NCBI GenBank assembly: GCA_024734495.1
Contig: JALMQS010000055.1
Coordinates: forward strand, 8,055,386 to 8,119,385
Direction: 5' to 3'
DNA length: 64,000 nucleotides
From: Forficula auricularia
Taxonomy: Eukaryota > Arthropoda > Insecta > Dermaptera > Forficulidae
Made by a program: the position numbers and the translations under genes. Shown piece by piece: positions 54,434 to 63,884 of the stretch; position 1 is the stretch's first letter; every line of letters starts with the position of its first letter. The notes under the pieces were generated by a model. It was not told the origin of the DNA, made no database searches, and saw nothing but the letters and a program-made list of their open reading frames with translations.

Positions 54434-54825
54434 CCCTGTACTACATATACTACCACGGTGTCTGTCCAGTCGAGCTGAAATCAACTATCCCTCCAAAAGC
54501 CCCTCTTTTACGAGAAACACGTCGGTTTTCCAATGCTCAGCACCCCTTCGCTATCAAATTGGATAAAAATCGAATAAGCGCTTTGGCCAACTCTTTTATC
54601 CCTATGACCTCTAGAGACTGGAACTCGCTCCCAGGCATCGTCTTCCCTTATAACCTTTAGCTGTTTAAGACCCGTATCCTCAGATACCTTCGACCCCTAC
54701 CCAGCCCATAAAATCCCCTCTTCTTCCTCTTCTTTTCACGATGGAGGGGCCAACCCAGGCCTTAAGGGATCCACCTTTTTTGGTGTAACTCCTTCTCTCA
54801 TCATTTTCATTAAAATAAATACATA
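54434..54825 (+). pseudogene. LINE 3' fragment, Jockey/CR1-like C-terminus
   Basis: The frame encodes PLYYIYYHGVCPVELKS, LLRETRRFSNAQHPFAIKLD and NSFIPMTSRDWNSLPGIVFP, then a stop within a block that continues LFKTRILRYL. The RDWNSLP...VFP...FKTR pattern is typical of the extreme C-terminus of Jockey/CR1-type LINEs. The 3' UTR has CACGATGGAGGGGCCAACCC and ends near TCATCATTTTCATT. A minus-strand relative is at 56690-57125. Confidence 0.65.
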
Positions 54826-55169
54826 TTTATATTTGGTATATGTTTATTTGCATCAATCAGAGAACAACCTCATTGATTTCTCTTTATGAACACTTCTGCT
54901 ACTCTCGGCAAAACAAAATCTTTTCAACGAAAACTATTTGATTTTTATTGATTTAATTTCTTTAGAATTTGGAAAATTTTCTTAGGTATTTAATAAGCCA
55001 AAAAATTAATTTTATTTTGATTATCGCGAATAAATAAAATATAGTCTTGAAGAAATAAATAAATAATTGTAAAGTTAAGGACAAAGAATAAAACCACGAA
55101 AGAGCGCTTTTATAATATTTTGTGTACCCCTGACCCGGGCAGCCTCTTCCTACGTGCAACGAAACATGT

Positions 55170-55720
55170 CAGTACTTGCAGACTTAGACGAATGCGAGCT
55201 GATGAGTTTAAAGAAAAGAAATATTTATAATTATACAAGGGCACTTTTAACATAATCTCGTGCTGATTATTGAAGAAAAATAAATAAAATTATACATTTA
55301 GCAGGGTCACATTCGAGGAAGGTCTCTCTCATATCATTTTCAAAGAATGTATACAAAATAAAATACAATTACTAAATTTTCAATTGAAATGAAATAAAAC
55401 TCGAGAATTAAAAATTGCATGTGTTAAATAAATTGAACATATAAAAATTGATTATTTAAAACATTTTCAATACTTTATACCCCTAAAATATATAGTTTTA
55501 AAAAATTTATTATTTTAAAAATGAAAAGATATTTTATGTCGAGAGTGAGGAAATGAGTGAGCTGGTCCCCTGCTTGAAGAAAATAAATATATACCTCTAT
55601 ATAAATTAAGGTCAAATTAAACTTTTAAAATTAACATAATTTTTAATGTATTTAATGGTAAAATATAACAAACATTCATGTTAAAAGAGGCTAGAAGGAG
55701 AGATTTCAAGCTTGATAAAG
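55170..55720. other. Unassigned AT-rich stretch
   Basis: No gene or element was recognised apart from weak repeat edges. Confidence 0.4.
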
Positions 55721-55960
55721 AGAATCCATGAGGTTGTCCTCTCGCTTGATGCAAATAAACATATACATATACATATATAAGAAATATGAATATGTATGGA
55801 AAATTGATGGAAGGCAGCCCAGGATAATGAAAAATAAAATTTCGAATAAAATAAATTTATTGGAAAGTCATTTTTATTCTTTTAAAAGCCGACGGTTCGG
55901 AAGATCTATCCTCCTTCAAAAATAAATTTCTAGTAGATTTATTTTATTCGTAATTTTATC
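55721..55960. mobile_element. PLE-type arm fragment joined to a decayed HHR hairpin
   Basis: AATCCATGAGGTTGTCCTCT and GATGCAAATAAACATATAC are PLE-arm sequence. AAATTGATGGAAGGCAGCCC then starts a short hairpin ending near 55960, with a decayed minus-strand hammerhead at about 55880-55920 (GGAGGATAGATCTTCCGAAC). Confidence 0.5.
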
Positions 55961-56689
55961 TCCGAACTTATACGATTCTTACTATTTGGTCAATTGATCA
56001 GTCTCGGTCAGAATTATATCGATGTTTTTCGAGGTAAGGGGGTGGAGATGATTTTCAATTTTGAAATCTGAGTTCATATTATGATTAAGGTTGTTGGATT
56101 TTTTTAAATTATTAGTTTTTCCTCTTTAGATATTGAATAAAAAGTAACAAGCTTATGGATTCAATTCTAATTTGTTATGAAGCTATAGAATATTTCTTAA
56201 AATTCGGATAATTTACTTTCTAATTTGATTAGTTTTCAGTTGAATGAATGCTATTTCAAAACCTGATTCAAATAAATTACACTCATATAGTAAAACTATT
56301 TTTTATTGTAGAAAGGGATGCAAATATTTGGAGCTTTAGCGGAAGATGGAGAGTCCGGTCCTAGGAGTCGAACACTAACATGTTCCCACAGGAATCGGTC
56401 AAGCAGGAGAGTGGCAGAGGGGCTAGACGTGTCTAGAGTGGTATCGAAATCATAGGCCCCTCAAGGGGAGTCCAAGTGCACCTGTGGGTCCCGGGCCCGA
56501 GGCCTAGATGTGACATGTTTTTTAAGGGGGTATGTTAGAAAAAAAATGTGTAGGGTGATCAATTTTTCCACTTCATAAAAAACACATACTTATTCCACAA
56601 TAAGGGGGCCCTGTTCAGATTTTGCGATCCGGGCCATCATCGAAATCCATCCTGATAAAGTGTTAATTACATTTTTTTATGAATAATGA
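55961..56689. other. Unassigned stretch with GC-richer block
   Basis: At about 56330-56520 composition is balanced (GTGCACCTGTGGGTCCCGGG). No frame was recognised. Confidence 0.35.
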
Positions 56690-57125
56690 TGAGAGAAGGA
56701 GTTACACCAAAAAGATGCAACCCCTAAAGGCCTGGGTTGGCCCCTCCATCGTGAAAAAGAAGAAGAAAGAATTTTATGGGCCGGACGGGGGTCGAAGGTA
56801 TCTGTGGATACGGGTCTTAAATAGCTGAAGGTTATAAGTCGCGGGAAAGATGGAGGCAGTGAGCGAGTTCCAGTCTCTGGAGGTCATAGGAATAAAAGAG
56901 TTGGCGAAAGCGCTTGTTCGACTTTTATCCAATTTCACAGCGAAGGGGTCCTGAGCGTTTGAAAACCGCGTGTTTCTCGTAAAGAGGGCATTAGGGGGAT
57001 AATTGATTCCAGCTCGACTGAACAGACACTGTGATAGTATCTGTAGTACAGGGAAAGGGCAGAAACGGTTCTTCCGTGAGCCAGGTAGTCGAATGAGTTG
57101 GTTAGAGCCGTTAGGAATATAGGTC
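56690..57125 (-). pseudogene. LINE 3' fragment, Jockey/CR1-like C-terminus
   Basis: The minus strand encodes, across a frameshift, SLYYRYYHSVCSVELESI, then FAVKLDKSRTSAFANSFIP, MTSRDWNSLTASIFPATYN and LQLFKTRIHRYLRP. It is about 85% identical by eye to 54434-54825. It ends in the same GGTGTAACTCC UTR and is truncated 5' of the quoted part. Confidence 0.65.
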
Positions 57126-57173
57126 AGGCTACATGCAGAAATTTTTATTTAGCAAACTTAAAATTACATTATT

Positions 57174-57425
57174 AGGATGCAAGGGCGTCCAGAAATAAAT
57201 AAAAAAGATAATTTTCAATAAAGGAGTATTTTAAAGAAAAATTTTTAAAAACTAAGAAACTTTAAAAAGTTTCTTAAATTTTTTTAAAATTTTCTTTAAT
57301 TTATTTAAATATGTTTCACTAAGAACCAACACCAAGGAAACAAAGAAGGAGTATTTATTGGAATGTCTTCTTTTTTGAAACCAACGTTTCCACCGGATCT
57401 TCCCTCCTTCTTCAGTTGCTATGCT
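57174..57425. mobile_element. HHR hairpin fragment, GGAGTATTTATTGGAATG family
   Basis: TTAGGATGCAAGGGCGTCCAG, a nested reversed GGTGAAACAT-type end (TATGTTTCACTAAGAACC) and AGGAGTATTTATTGGAATGT precede a decayed hammerhead. Confidence 0.5.
57377..57420 (-). ncRNA. Decayed hammerhead, ACGT type
   Basis: Core CTGAAGA plus A, GAAA, ACGT and cleavage T remain. Stem II reads GGAGG against CCGGTG and does not close. Confidence 0.45.
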
Positions 57426-57581
57426 TCATAATTTTTATAGATTTTTAGATATTATAATTTTGTAAATACTGGTAGATATAATAGTGCTATATCTTACGGT
57501 TAGTATGTTATAGACTCCAAAATTATAATAGCTAAAAAATCTGAAAAAAATTCTGAGGGATAGCCACTATTAAAAGGATTA

Positions 57582-58208
57582 GGGTGCTTATTTTGGGTAT
57601 TTTCAAATTTTTTACGCTGACAGAGGCTCATATGGTTCGAAATAAATAAAAAAAATATCCCCCAAGTTTTAAGTCTCTATCTCAATTTTAACTTGTGCCC
57701 TCAGAGATGTAAGTTTCCCATCTAAATAACATGGGGTTTTTGACATTGAAAGATCAACTTTTTTATTCCGGCCAAAGTAATAGTTCAAAAAATTCGAAAC
57801 TCTGTAGACATTATCTTATTAATAGTAGCTATCCATTAAAATTTTTACTGATTTTTAGCTATTATAAATTTGGAGTCTATAACTTACTAACACTAAGATA
57901 TAGCAGATTTTGCTTATCTTTAACTCCCAAATTATAATAGATAAAAATCTGTAAAAATTCTGAAGGATAGGTACTATTATAAGAATAAAGGAAACGCAGT
58001 TTCAAATTTTTTGAATCATTACTTTGGCCGGAATAAAAATGTATCGTTCAATGCCATTTTAGATAGGAAACTTGCTTGCATCGCTCTGTGGCACAGGTTA
58101 AAATTTAGCGAGACTTGAAATTTGGGGAATATTTATTTTTATTTATTTCGAACCATATGAGCCACTGTCAGCGTAAAAATTCCAAAATACCCAAAATAAG
58201 GACCACCC
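57582..58208. mobile_element. TA-flanked palindromic element, second copy
   Basis: It lies between TA dinucleotides and starts GGGTGCTTATTTTGGGTATT. It ends with the complement of GGGTGGTCCTTATTTTGGGT. Arms of about 300 bp pair almost throughout (TTATTCCGGCCAAAGTAAT and its mirror). Related inner sequence also precedes it at 57426-57575. Confidence 0.7.
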
Positions 58209-58751
58209 TAGTCAACACTCTTTACCCATGTCCATATTTACAACAGTGTCTTTTTTTTATAATTTTAATTATTTTTTAGATTTAGGGAATAGTTTAATAA
58301 AAATCTACGTCTAAGTGGTGAAAATAAATAAATTAATGAAAGATCGCAATTTACACCTAATCATCTTATGATATTAAATTATTGTGACGTTTCTGGTAGA
58401 TTTCTTCCATTTTTAATTTAAATATTTTTAATAATAATTAGGGCATGAAAAAAGCACCAAAAATCTACTCTAATTCAACGACTTGGATATGAAAAACAGG
58501 CGCGCCTGTAGGGTAGGCAACGGGCCAAATGGCCAGCCATTCCAATTCTAATGCTATAAAAATATGTGAGTTATGAATGGCTTCTCATGACTTTACCATA
58601 TACACCCTCCCTTCTAGAGTGTATAAAGATGTCCAAAATTTGGTCCAAATCAGACAATGATCCCAAATAGAGAATTGTTTTTTCAAAATCTCTAAATAAA
58701 TTAATAAATTGTTGTAGGGAAATAAGGACAATAGCTTATGCAAATAATTTT

Positions 58752-58804
58752 TATTTTTTGCCATCGTTTCGTCAACTTTGTTGACTTCCTCAGGGCTCAA
58801 ACAA
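58752..58804 (-). ncRNA. Hammerhead, ACGT type with one stem III change
   Basis: Core CTGAGGA plus A is followed by stem II GTCAAC/GTTGAC with loop AAA, then GAAA. Stem III is ACGA instead of ACGT. Stem I GCC/GGC then TTT/AAA. Confidence 0.7.
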
Positions 58805-58962
58805 ATTAACTTCTTTGCATATTTGTCATTTTATTAATATTCATTCTTAGCAAACACATAAGGCCAGTCATCACACAGATTGAAAATATTTTCCTATTTA
58901 AATCTTGTGTGTTTGCTAATATTGAATATTAATAAAATGACAAATATGCAAAGAAGTTAATT

Positions 58963-59013
58963 TGTTTGAGCCCTGAGGAAGTCAACAAAGTTGACGAAAC
59001 GTTGGCAAAAAAT
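58963..59013 (+). ncRNA. Hammerhead ribozyme, ACGT type, intact
   Basis: Core CTGAGGA plus A is followed by perfect 6-bp stem II GTCAAC/GTTGAC closed by AAA, then GAAA. Stem III is ACGT and the cleavage base is T. Stem I GCC/GGC is followed by a small asymmetric loop and TTT/AAA. Confidence 0.82.
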
Positions 59014-59089
59014 AAAAATTATTTGCATAAGCTATTGTCCTTATTTCCCTACAACTTAATAATTTAATCGATGGACATTAATAATCTCT

Positions 59090-60620
59090 AAATATAAATA
59101 ATTCTAAGACGAGATGACGTATCTTTAAATAATCACCCATCCGAGAAGTAATCGAAATATATGTTGATTAAATTAGAAGATCTGTTTGCTTTAGCCTTAG
59201 ACTGATGGCGTCTTTAAAAGGAATAATTTAAATGTTTTTTTTATTCAAGCAAAATAGAAAGAAAATCAGAAAATATTCTTATGCATTTTTAGCATAGGAT
59301 TTATTTTTAATATCAAATCATTTTCTTTTCCTTTTTTTATTTATATATTTAATTTCTTTTTTAATAAATAATCAAAACTAGATATATTTATATCGCAACA
59401 ATAGATAGGGAATTATCGCTTTCTCTAATAAATGATTGTAGCGACACCCACGCCAGCGAAAATGGTTTGGGCCACGGAAATATTAATCCAATAATTGTCA
59501 AAGACAATTAGCATTCAAACTTAATAAATACTAAATGGTAGGGAATAATATTAAATACACATGCAGAGAGATATTAAAATGTTCTTATTTTAACGAGATA
59601 TGTACTAAATACGAAAAATTACTATAGAAAATCAAGAAAGATGTCAACTATACTAAACTTTTTTAATTTTATTTTAGAAAATCCCAGTTGTATTTGAGAA
59701 TTGAATATTAAAAAATCTCACTTGTATTTTAGAAATCTACTAACTCTCTTGACTTTCTATTGCAATTTTTTAAAGCTACTAATATGGGCATTTGTGTTTT
59801 ATATTGAATAAGAAGAAAGCAATTGCATAGCTTAGAGATGTAACCTGAGCAATTCTAATAAATGTTTCACCCATACACACATGCATATATAGATGAAAAT
59901 ATCTTTTATGTTAGTAGAAAATCTGATTTGTCTAAATATTAGAAAACCATATATGTATGTAATATTGGTTGAATTCTAACCTTTGAAGAGCTAGCTAAAA
60001 GGATTTAGTCGGAGACGCTATTCAGGCCCTCCAGAAACCCAAACGAACACGAGCTGAAAATATCAAAAATTATTAATTAATATACAAAAATTTCAACTCA
60101 AATAATTAATTATATATAGCTGATCATTTATTTAATATTATAAATATTAATTACCAGATAATAAAGGCACAAATTAGCATGAATTGCACTGAAATAAAAA
60201 GGGCTTATAATGGCGGAGCGTCCTTTCTCGACTGAAGGTCACGGAGTACTCACTCATACGCTCAAAGAGACTTCAATTGCTCTGACGTCACAATCTAATG
60301 TTCAAATACATAGAGGCGTTGCATTGAAACATGCCTTGACTTGCACGGACAAATGTGACGTCACAATCAAATCCTATACCAAATAATATAAAATAATCAC
60401 AATATAAAAAAAATTAATTTAAATTTAAATAAAGCGTTGATGATATTTTTTGTGTATAAAAATAACTTTTATTTTTGAAAAATAGATGAAATTTTTTTCA
60501 AAATTTTTTTTTAAAAAACACATCACAAGGCTTACAACACCAATTATATTTTGAATATAAAGGATTTCAGGTCAAATCAAAGATCTTAGTGAACATTTCC
60601 AGCATTGCTTATATATGGAT
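59090..60620. other. Unassigned AT-rich stretch
   Basis: No gene was recognised. A GC-richer block at about 60205-60320 with two TGACGTCACAAT motifs (60290 and 60357) recalls CRE-type sites, in an unknown context. Confidence 0.35.
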
Positions 60621-60626
60621 GTCCGA

Positions 60627-60697
60627 GGGATTGTCCCTAGGGTTAGGCTAGCTGCCCGGAAAGTAAGTTAGCGCTCGCGTTCGACTCCTGAGAGGAA
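60627..60697 (+). repeat. tRNA-like SINE-type module
   Basis: GTTAGGCTAGCTGCCCGG (A-box-like) and GCGTTCGACTCC (B-box-like) match 39788-39955 and the 15370-15602 loop. Confidence 0.5.
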
Positions 60698-60829
60698 AAA
60701 TAAGTTTTTTATTAGTTGAATAAAAGATTTCACTGTCGATGGTAACAGAATTGTTTTTATTTTAGGTTCAAAAATAAAATAAAATGAGAGAGTTTTCTGT
60801 TTTTTAAATAAAATAATTTTTAATTATTT

Positions 60830-60868
60830 CTAGAGACTATAGTTTCGACATGCTATCATCAGTCTATC
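60830..60868 (-). ncRNA. Decayed hammerhead, ACTATAGT type
   Basis: CTGATGA, GAAAC, ACTATAGT and C are intact. Stem II is shortened to AGCATGTC and does not pair. Confidence 0.5.
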
Positions 60869-60984
60869 ACAAATATTAATTAGTTACAAATTAAGATTTA
60901 TACATAGAAAATTATATATATTAGAATTATATATTTTTCAAAATTTTCTATGTATAAATCTTAATTTGTAACTAATTTGAAATA

Positions 60985-61038
60985 TTTGTGATAGACTGAT
61001 GATGAAGGCAATGCCTTCGAAACTATAGTCTCTAGAAA
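60985..61038 (+). ncRNA. Hammerhead ribozyme, ACTATAGT type, intact
   Basis: Core CTGATGA plus T is followed by perfect stem II GAAGGC/GCCTTC with loop AAT, then GAAA. Stem III is the 8-bp palindrome ACTATAGT and the cleavage base is C. Stem I AGA/TCT. Confidence 0.78.
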
Positions 61039-61096
61039 TAATAAAAATTATTTTATTTAAAAAACAGAAGACTCTTCATTTTATTTTATTTTTAAC

Positions 61097-61098
<2 letters not shown>

Positions 61099-61135
<37 letters not shown>
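61099..61135 (+). repeat. Poly-A tract, 37 nt
   Basis: Uninterrupted A run at the right end of the HHR palindrome. Confidence 0.9.
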
Positions 61136-61137
<2 letters not shown>

Positions 61138-61284
61138 AGTTGGCTAGACTATTAATGGTGAAATAAAAATTTGGATTAAAATTTATTCTGAAATATATTA
61201 TTTACATAGATATCTATAATTTAAAAAAATCAATCTGCTTGATATTAATGACTTGCCTTGCTGTGTTTACTAAGAAAGAATAAT

Positions 61285-61435
61285 TATAAATATAATAAAT
61301 ATGCAGGGGAGATAACTATTTGAGCCCTGAAAGTTGATGAAACGTTGGTAATAAAATATAAATTATCTGCATAAAAAATATAGTTCTTATTTTCCGATAA
61401 CATCTTTAATAATTTAATCGATGGACATAACTAAT
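61285..61435. mobile_element. HHR hairpin remnant, CTGAGGA family
   Basis: TTTGAGCCCTGA, AAACGTTGG, ATTATCTGCATAA and TAATAATTTAATCGATGGAC match the right arm of 58681-59085. The hammerhead (61318-61352) has lost the first half of stem II. Confidence 0.55.
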
Positions 61436-61451
61436 CAAAATAAAATATCTA

Positions 61452-61861
61452 TCTATATAATAAAATTAAGGTTGTGTCTGTACATTGGTCCAAATTTTGG
61501 TTGCACCCGTTTCAAGCAAAAATATGAACGAAAACACCCTCAACAAAATTCCTGTCTGTATGTCTGTTTGTGTGGTTTCTTCGAAAAGTTGCTCACGATT
61601 CACGTAAAAACGCTGAGGGGATTATTATGAAATTTCATATTTGGATCAGATAACTTCTAACTTACGTTTATTGCTATATAACGTTTTGATATTTCGACCG
61701 CGAAAGGGGGTTCGGGGGGGGGGGGGGCTCACGAATGGAAATAATCAAATAACTCCTAAACTATTAACTCTACGGCAAATTTTGTTATGAGCAAAGTTGT
61801 AGGGGATGTGATTAGCCCCTTGGCTAGAAAGAGGGTCGCCGAAGGCTGGCCTTGCAGCTAG
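61452..61861 (+). mobile_element. Non-autonomous Helitron, short copy
   Basis: It starts TCTATATAATAAAATTAAGG after an A. It ends with hairpin GTCGCC-GAA-GGCTGGC, then CTTGCAGCTAG and a T. Compared with 36671-37740 it lacks the G-rich interior. It is 410 bp with no ORF. Confidence 0.75.
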
Positions 61862-62286
61862 TAATATATAAGATTTAACTTGACCCTCTCTTTTTTTGTT
61901 TTTATTTAAACTAAAATATTATGTCGATAAGGCGCCTCTGCAAGTTGTTTCTACAATCTTTTAAAAAATTCCATCTATTTTAGAATATATTAAAAACAGA
62001 CAAATATTCGAATTAATTATAAAAAAATTTTAGTCTATCCTCAAAGTTTCTTCCTTCTGAAACCCGTTTTAGAGTGCTAAAACTATATGGATCCAAAAAA
62101 TATATTCAACCCATCAGTGACACTCATTTGATCTATCATAAAACTATTATATGCAGGGTGAAAAAAATTTATTTACCAAGCTTAAAATGACATGCTGAGG
62201 ATTGGATGGAAGGCAGTTCAAAAATAAATGAAAAGATTATTTCCAATAAAGGAGTATTTATTGGAATGTTTTCGTTTTATAATTGT

Positions 62287-62336
62287 TTTTGAAACCGACG
62301 TTTCGCGGATCTTCCCTCCTTCTTCAGGGTTCAAAG
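62287..62336 (-). ncRNA. Hammerhead, ACGT type, weakened stem II
   Basis: Core CTGAAGA plus A, GAAA, ACGT and cleavage triplet GTC are intact. Stem I TTTGAACC pairs with GGTTTCAAA with one bulge. Stem II GGAGG against CCGC has lost a pair. Confidence 0.62.
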
Positions 62337-62389
62337 GAGTAAATGAAGGAATCATATTGTCGCTGATCTTACAAAACCTCGTAAGTCCT

Positions 62390-62825
62390 AAATTCATTGT
62401 TTGCCAGAAAACAAGAAAACAGGAAACAAAGAGGTTGTTCTCTGCTTGATGCAAATAAACCTACACACATATATATATCGAGATGATATATCTGTATATA
62501 TATTATTAATTTGTTTGAGACTATAGTTTCGAAGACTTCTAATTCTAAACTGACCACCAGTGAAGAAACATCAAATTTTCAATATCCATACGGTATTGAC
62601 TCCACGAAAAACAATATTTATAATTAAAAAAGACTGATGATGAAGACCAAGTCTTCGAAACTATAGTCTCAAACAAATAAATAATATATATATACAGATA
62701 TATCATCTCGATATATATTTGTGTAGGTTTATTTGCATCAAGCAGAGGAGAACCTCTTTGTTTCTCTTTGTGAATCAACAACTCTGCTACTCTCGGCAAA
62801 ACAAAAACTTTTCAAATAAAAAACA
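62390..62825. mobile_element. PLE-type palindrome, GATGCAAATAAAC subfamily, nested
   Basis: CAAAGAGGTTGTTCTCTGCT, GATGCAAATAAACCTACACA and ATATATCGAGATGATATATC are mirrored by TGTGTAGGTTTATTTGCATC and CTCTGCTACTCTCGGCAAAA. The left hammerhead is decayed and the right one intact. Confidence 0.65.
62627..62675 (+). ncRNA. Hammerhead ribozyme, ACTATAGT type, intact core
   Basis: Core CTGATGA plus T is followed by stem II GAAGAC/GTCTTC with loop CAA, then GAAA. Stem III is ACTATAGT and the cleavage base is C. Stem I is GA/TC next to the core. Confidence 0.76.
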
Positions 62826-62850
62826 TTTTAAACAACAATACATACATACA

Positions 62851-63074
62851 TGGGAATCGGATTAGCCGAGAGCTTAAGACACTAGCCTTCTAAGCAGGAG
62901 TCCCGGGTTCGAGTCCGAGTCCCTGCATTGATATTTGACCGGCTATAATCTGATTCCTAGTCACCAATCCGTCTGGCAAGCGTGGTGACTTAATGCCAAC
63001 CCCCTTCCATTTGATGGAAGAGGCCTATATTCAGGAGTGGATTGTCGCTATCGACAGGCTAATGATGATGATGA
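62851..63074 (+). repeat. tRNA-derived SINE with ATGATG tail
   Basis: The head has TTAGCCGAGAGC (A box), a degenerate anticodon arm (loop CTTCTAA) and GGGTTCGAGTCC (B box). The anticodon stem has a mismatch and no acceptor stem closes, so this is not a functional tRNA. The body has GACCGGCTATAATCTGATTC and GGAAGAGGCCTATATTCAGG, and the tail is AATGATGATGATGA. That tail matches the 3' end of the RTE LINE at 15685-17620, a plausible mobilisation partner. Confidence 0.7.
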
Positions 63075-63884
63075 CATACAAATACAATGCAATATTTATT
63101 ATTTGTCCGTAGCGCGAAATTAAATTGGAATTTAATAATATAAATTTTATTAAACCAATTATTTTACATTAATTAATGTATACATTGTATTTTTTGCTTC
63201 GATTCCGGAGATTACTTCTCCACCATCGAGTGTCCTTATTCATCTTTAGTCCTTGTTTTTAATAAGAGGAAAAATCTAATTAGATAAAAAAACCTCTTTC
63301 CGATAATTTTTCAATTCCATATTCCCCAATCAAGTCGATTAGTTTCTCCCCCAATTCCATCTCCGGAATTTAATAATAAGGTTTCAATAGAGAGATGCGC
63401 CGTGAAAAGTTGGTCGGTATAAACGTATAATACGTATTTGACCTAAAATCGAACTTATGAAGTTTTATAAGATCAGCGACGATATGGTATTTTTCCTTCC
63501 TGTCTCCTCTTTCAGTGATCGTTGGTGCACAGAGAATATTTTTAAACTTTGCATCCTGAATAGTAGAATAGATGAGTGTAAATACTCCTTTATTGGAAAT
63601 AATTTTTTTCATTTATTTCTGGACTCGCTTCCATTCAATCCTCAGCAATAAATCTACTAATCCGCCACCAAAGAAAAATTTCTAACATATTAAAATTATA
63701 TGAGCCGTTTATTTTGAAAGTGCCCTAACTCTATTTATCTTCAAATCGAGATATTTAAGGGTTTGCGTTTCAATGAATTTAAAAATATACGTATAGGATA
63801 CTAATGAGTCATACTGCTTAAGTGTATCTTAAGGATGTTAAATTTATAGTTCCTATTAAAATAGTGGCAATTATTAAGTGAAAA

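Larger units (their letters stand above)
54000..54910. mobile_element. PLE-type unit, GATGCAAATAAAC subfamily, interrupted
   Basis: GGGTAATTGATCCCATGAGA, a hammerhead and ACTATAGTCTCAAACAA come first. After two insertions, TATGTTTATTTGCATCAATC, GAACAACCTCATTGATTTC and CTGCTACTCTCGGCAAAAC complete the unit. Confidence 0.6.
58681..59085. mobile_element. HHR palindrome, CTGAGGA core
   Basis: Arms from AATCTCTAAATAAATTAAT to its mirror near 59060-59085 share TTTGCATATTTGTCATTTTA and ATTAATATTCA. There is a hammerhead in each arm on opposite strands. A third, deleted copy is at 61285-61435. Confidence 0.75.
60727..61096. mobile_element. HHR palindrome next to a poly-A tract
   Basis: TTTTAGGTTCAAAAATAAAA and the following TCTGTTTTTTAAATAAAATA are mirrored at about 61048-61096. 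Hammerheads lie in both arms on opposite strands. The right end runs directly into 37 A residues. Confidence 0.7.
62192..63648. mobile_element. HHR palindrome, TGCTGAGGATTG ends, with two insertions
   Basis: TGCTGAGGATTGGATGGAAG and AAATGAAAAGATTATTTCCA on the left are mirrored by GGAAATAATTTTTTTCATTT and CCATTCAATCCTCAGCA on the right. Between them lie a hammerhead, a nested PLE-type palindrome and a SINE. Confidence 0.65.

Noticed and set aside
62860..62935. tRNA gene (Arg-like)
   Set aside because: A and B boxes are present, but the anticodon stem has a mismatch, there is no closing acceptor stem, and a SINE body and tail follow.
63370..63651. 80- and 64-codon frames on both strands near the right end
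   Set aside because: They are the arm of the 62192-63648 palindrome; the same sequence recurs inverted at its left arm.
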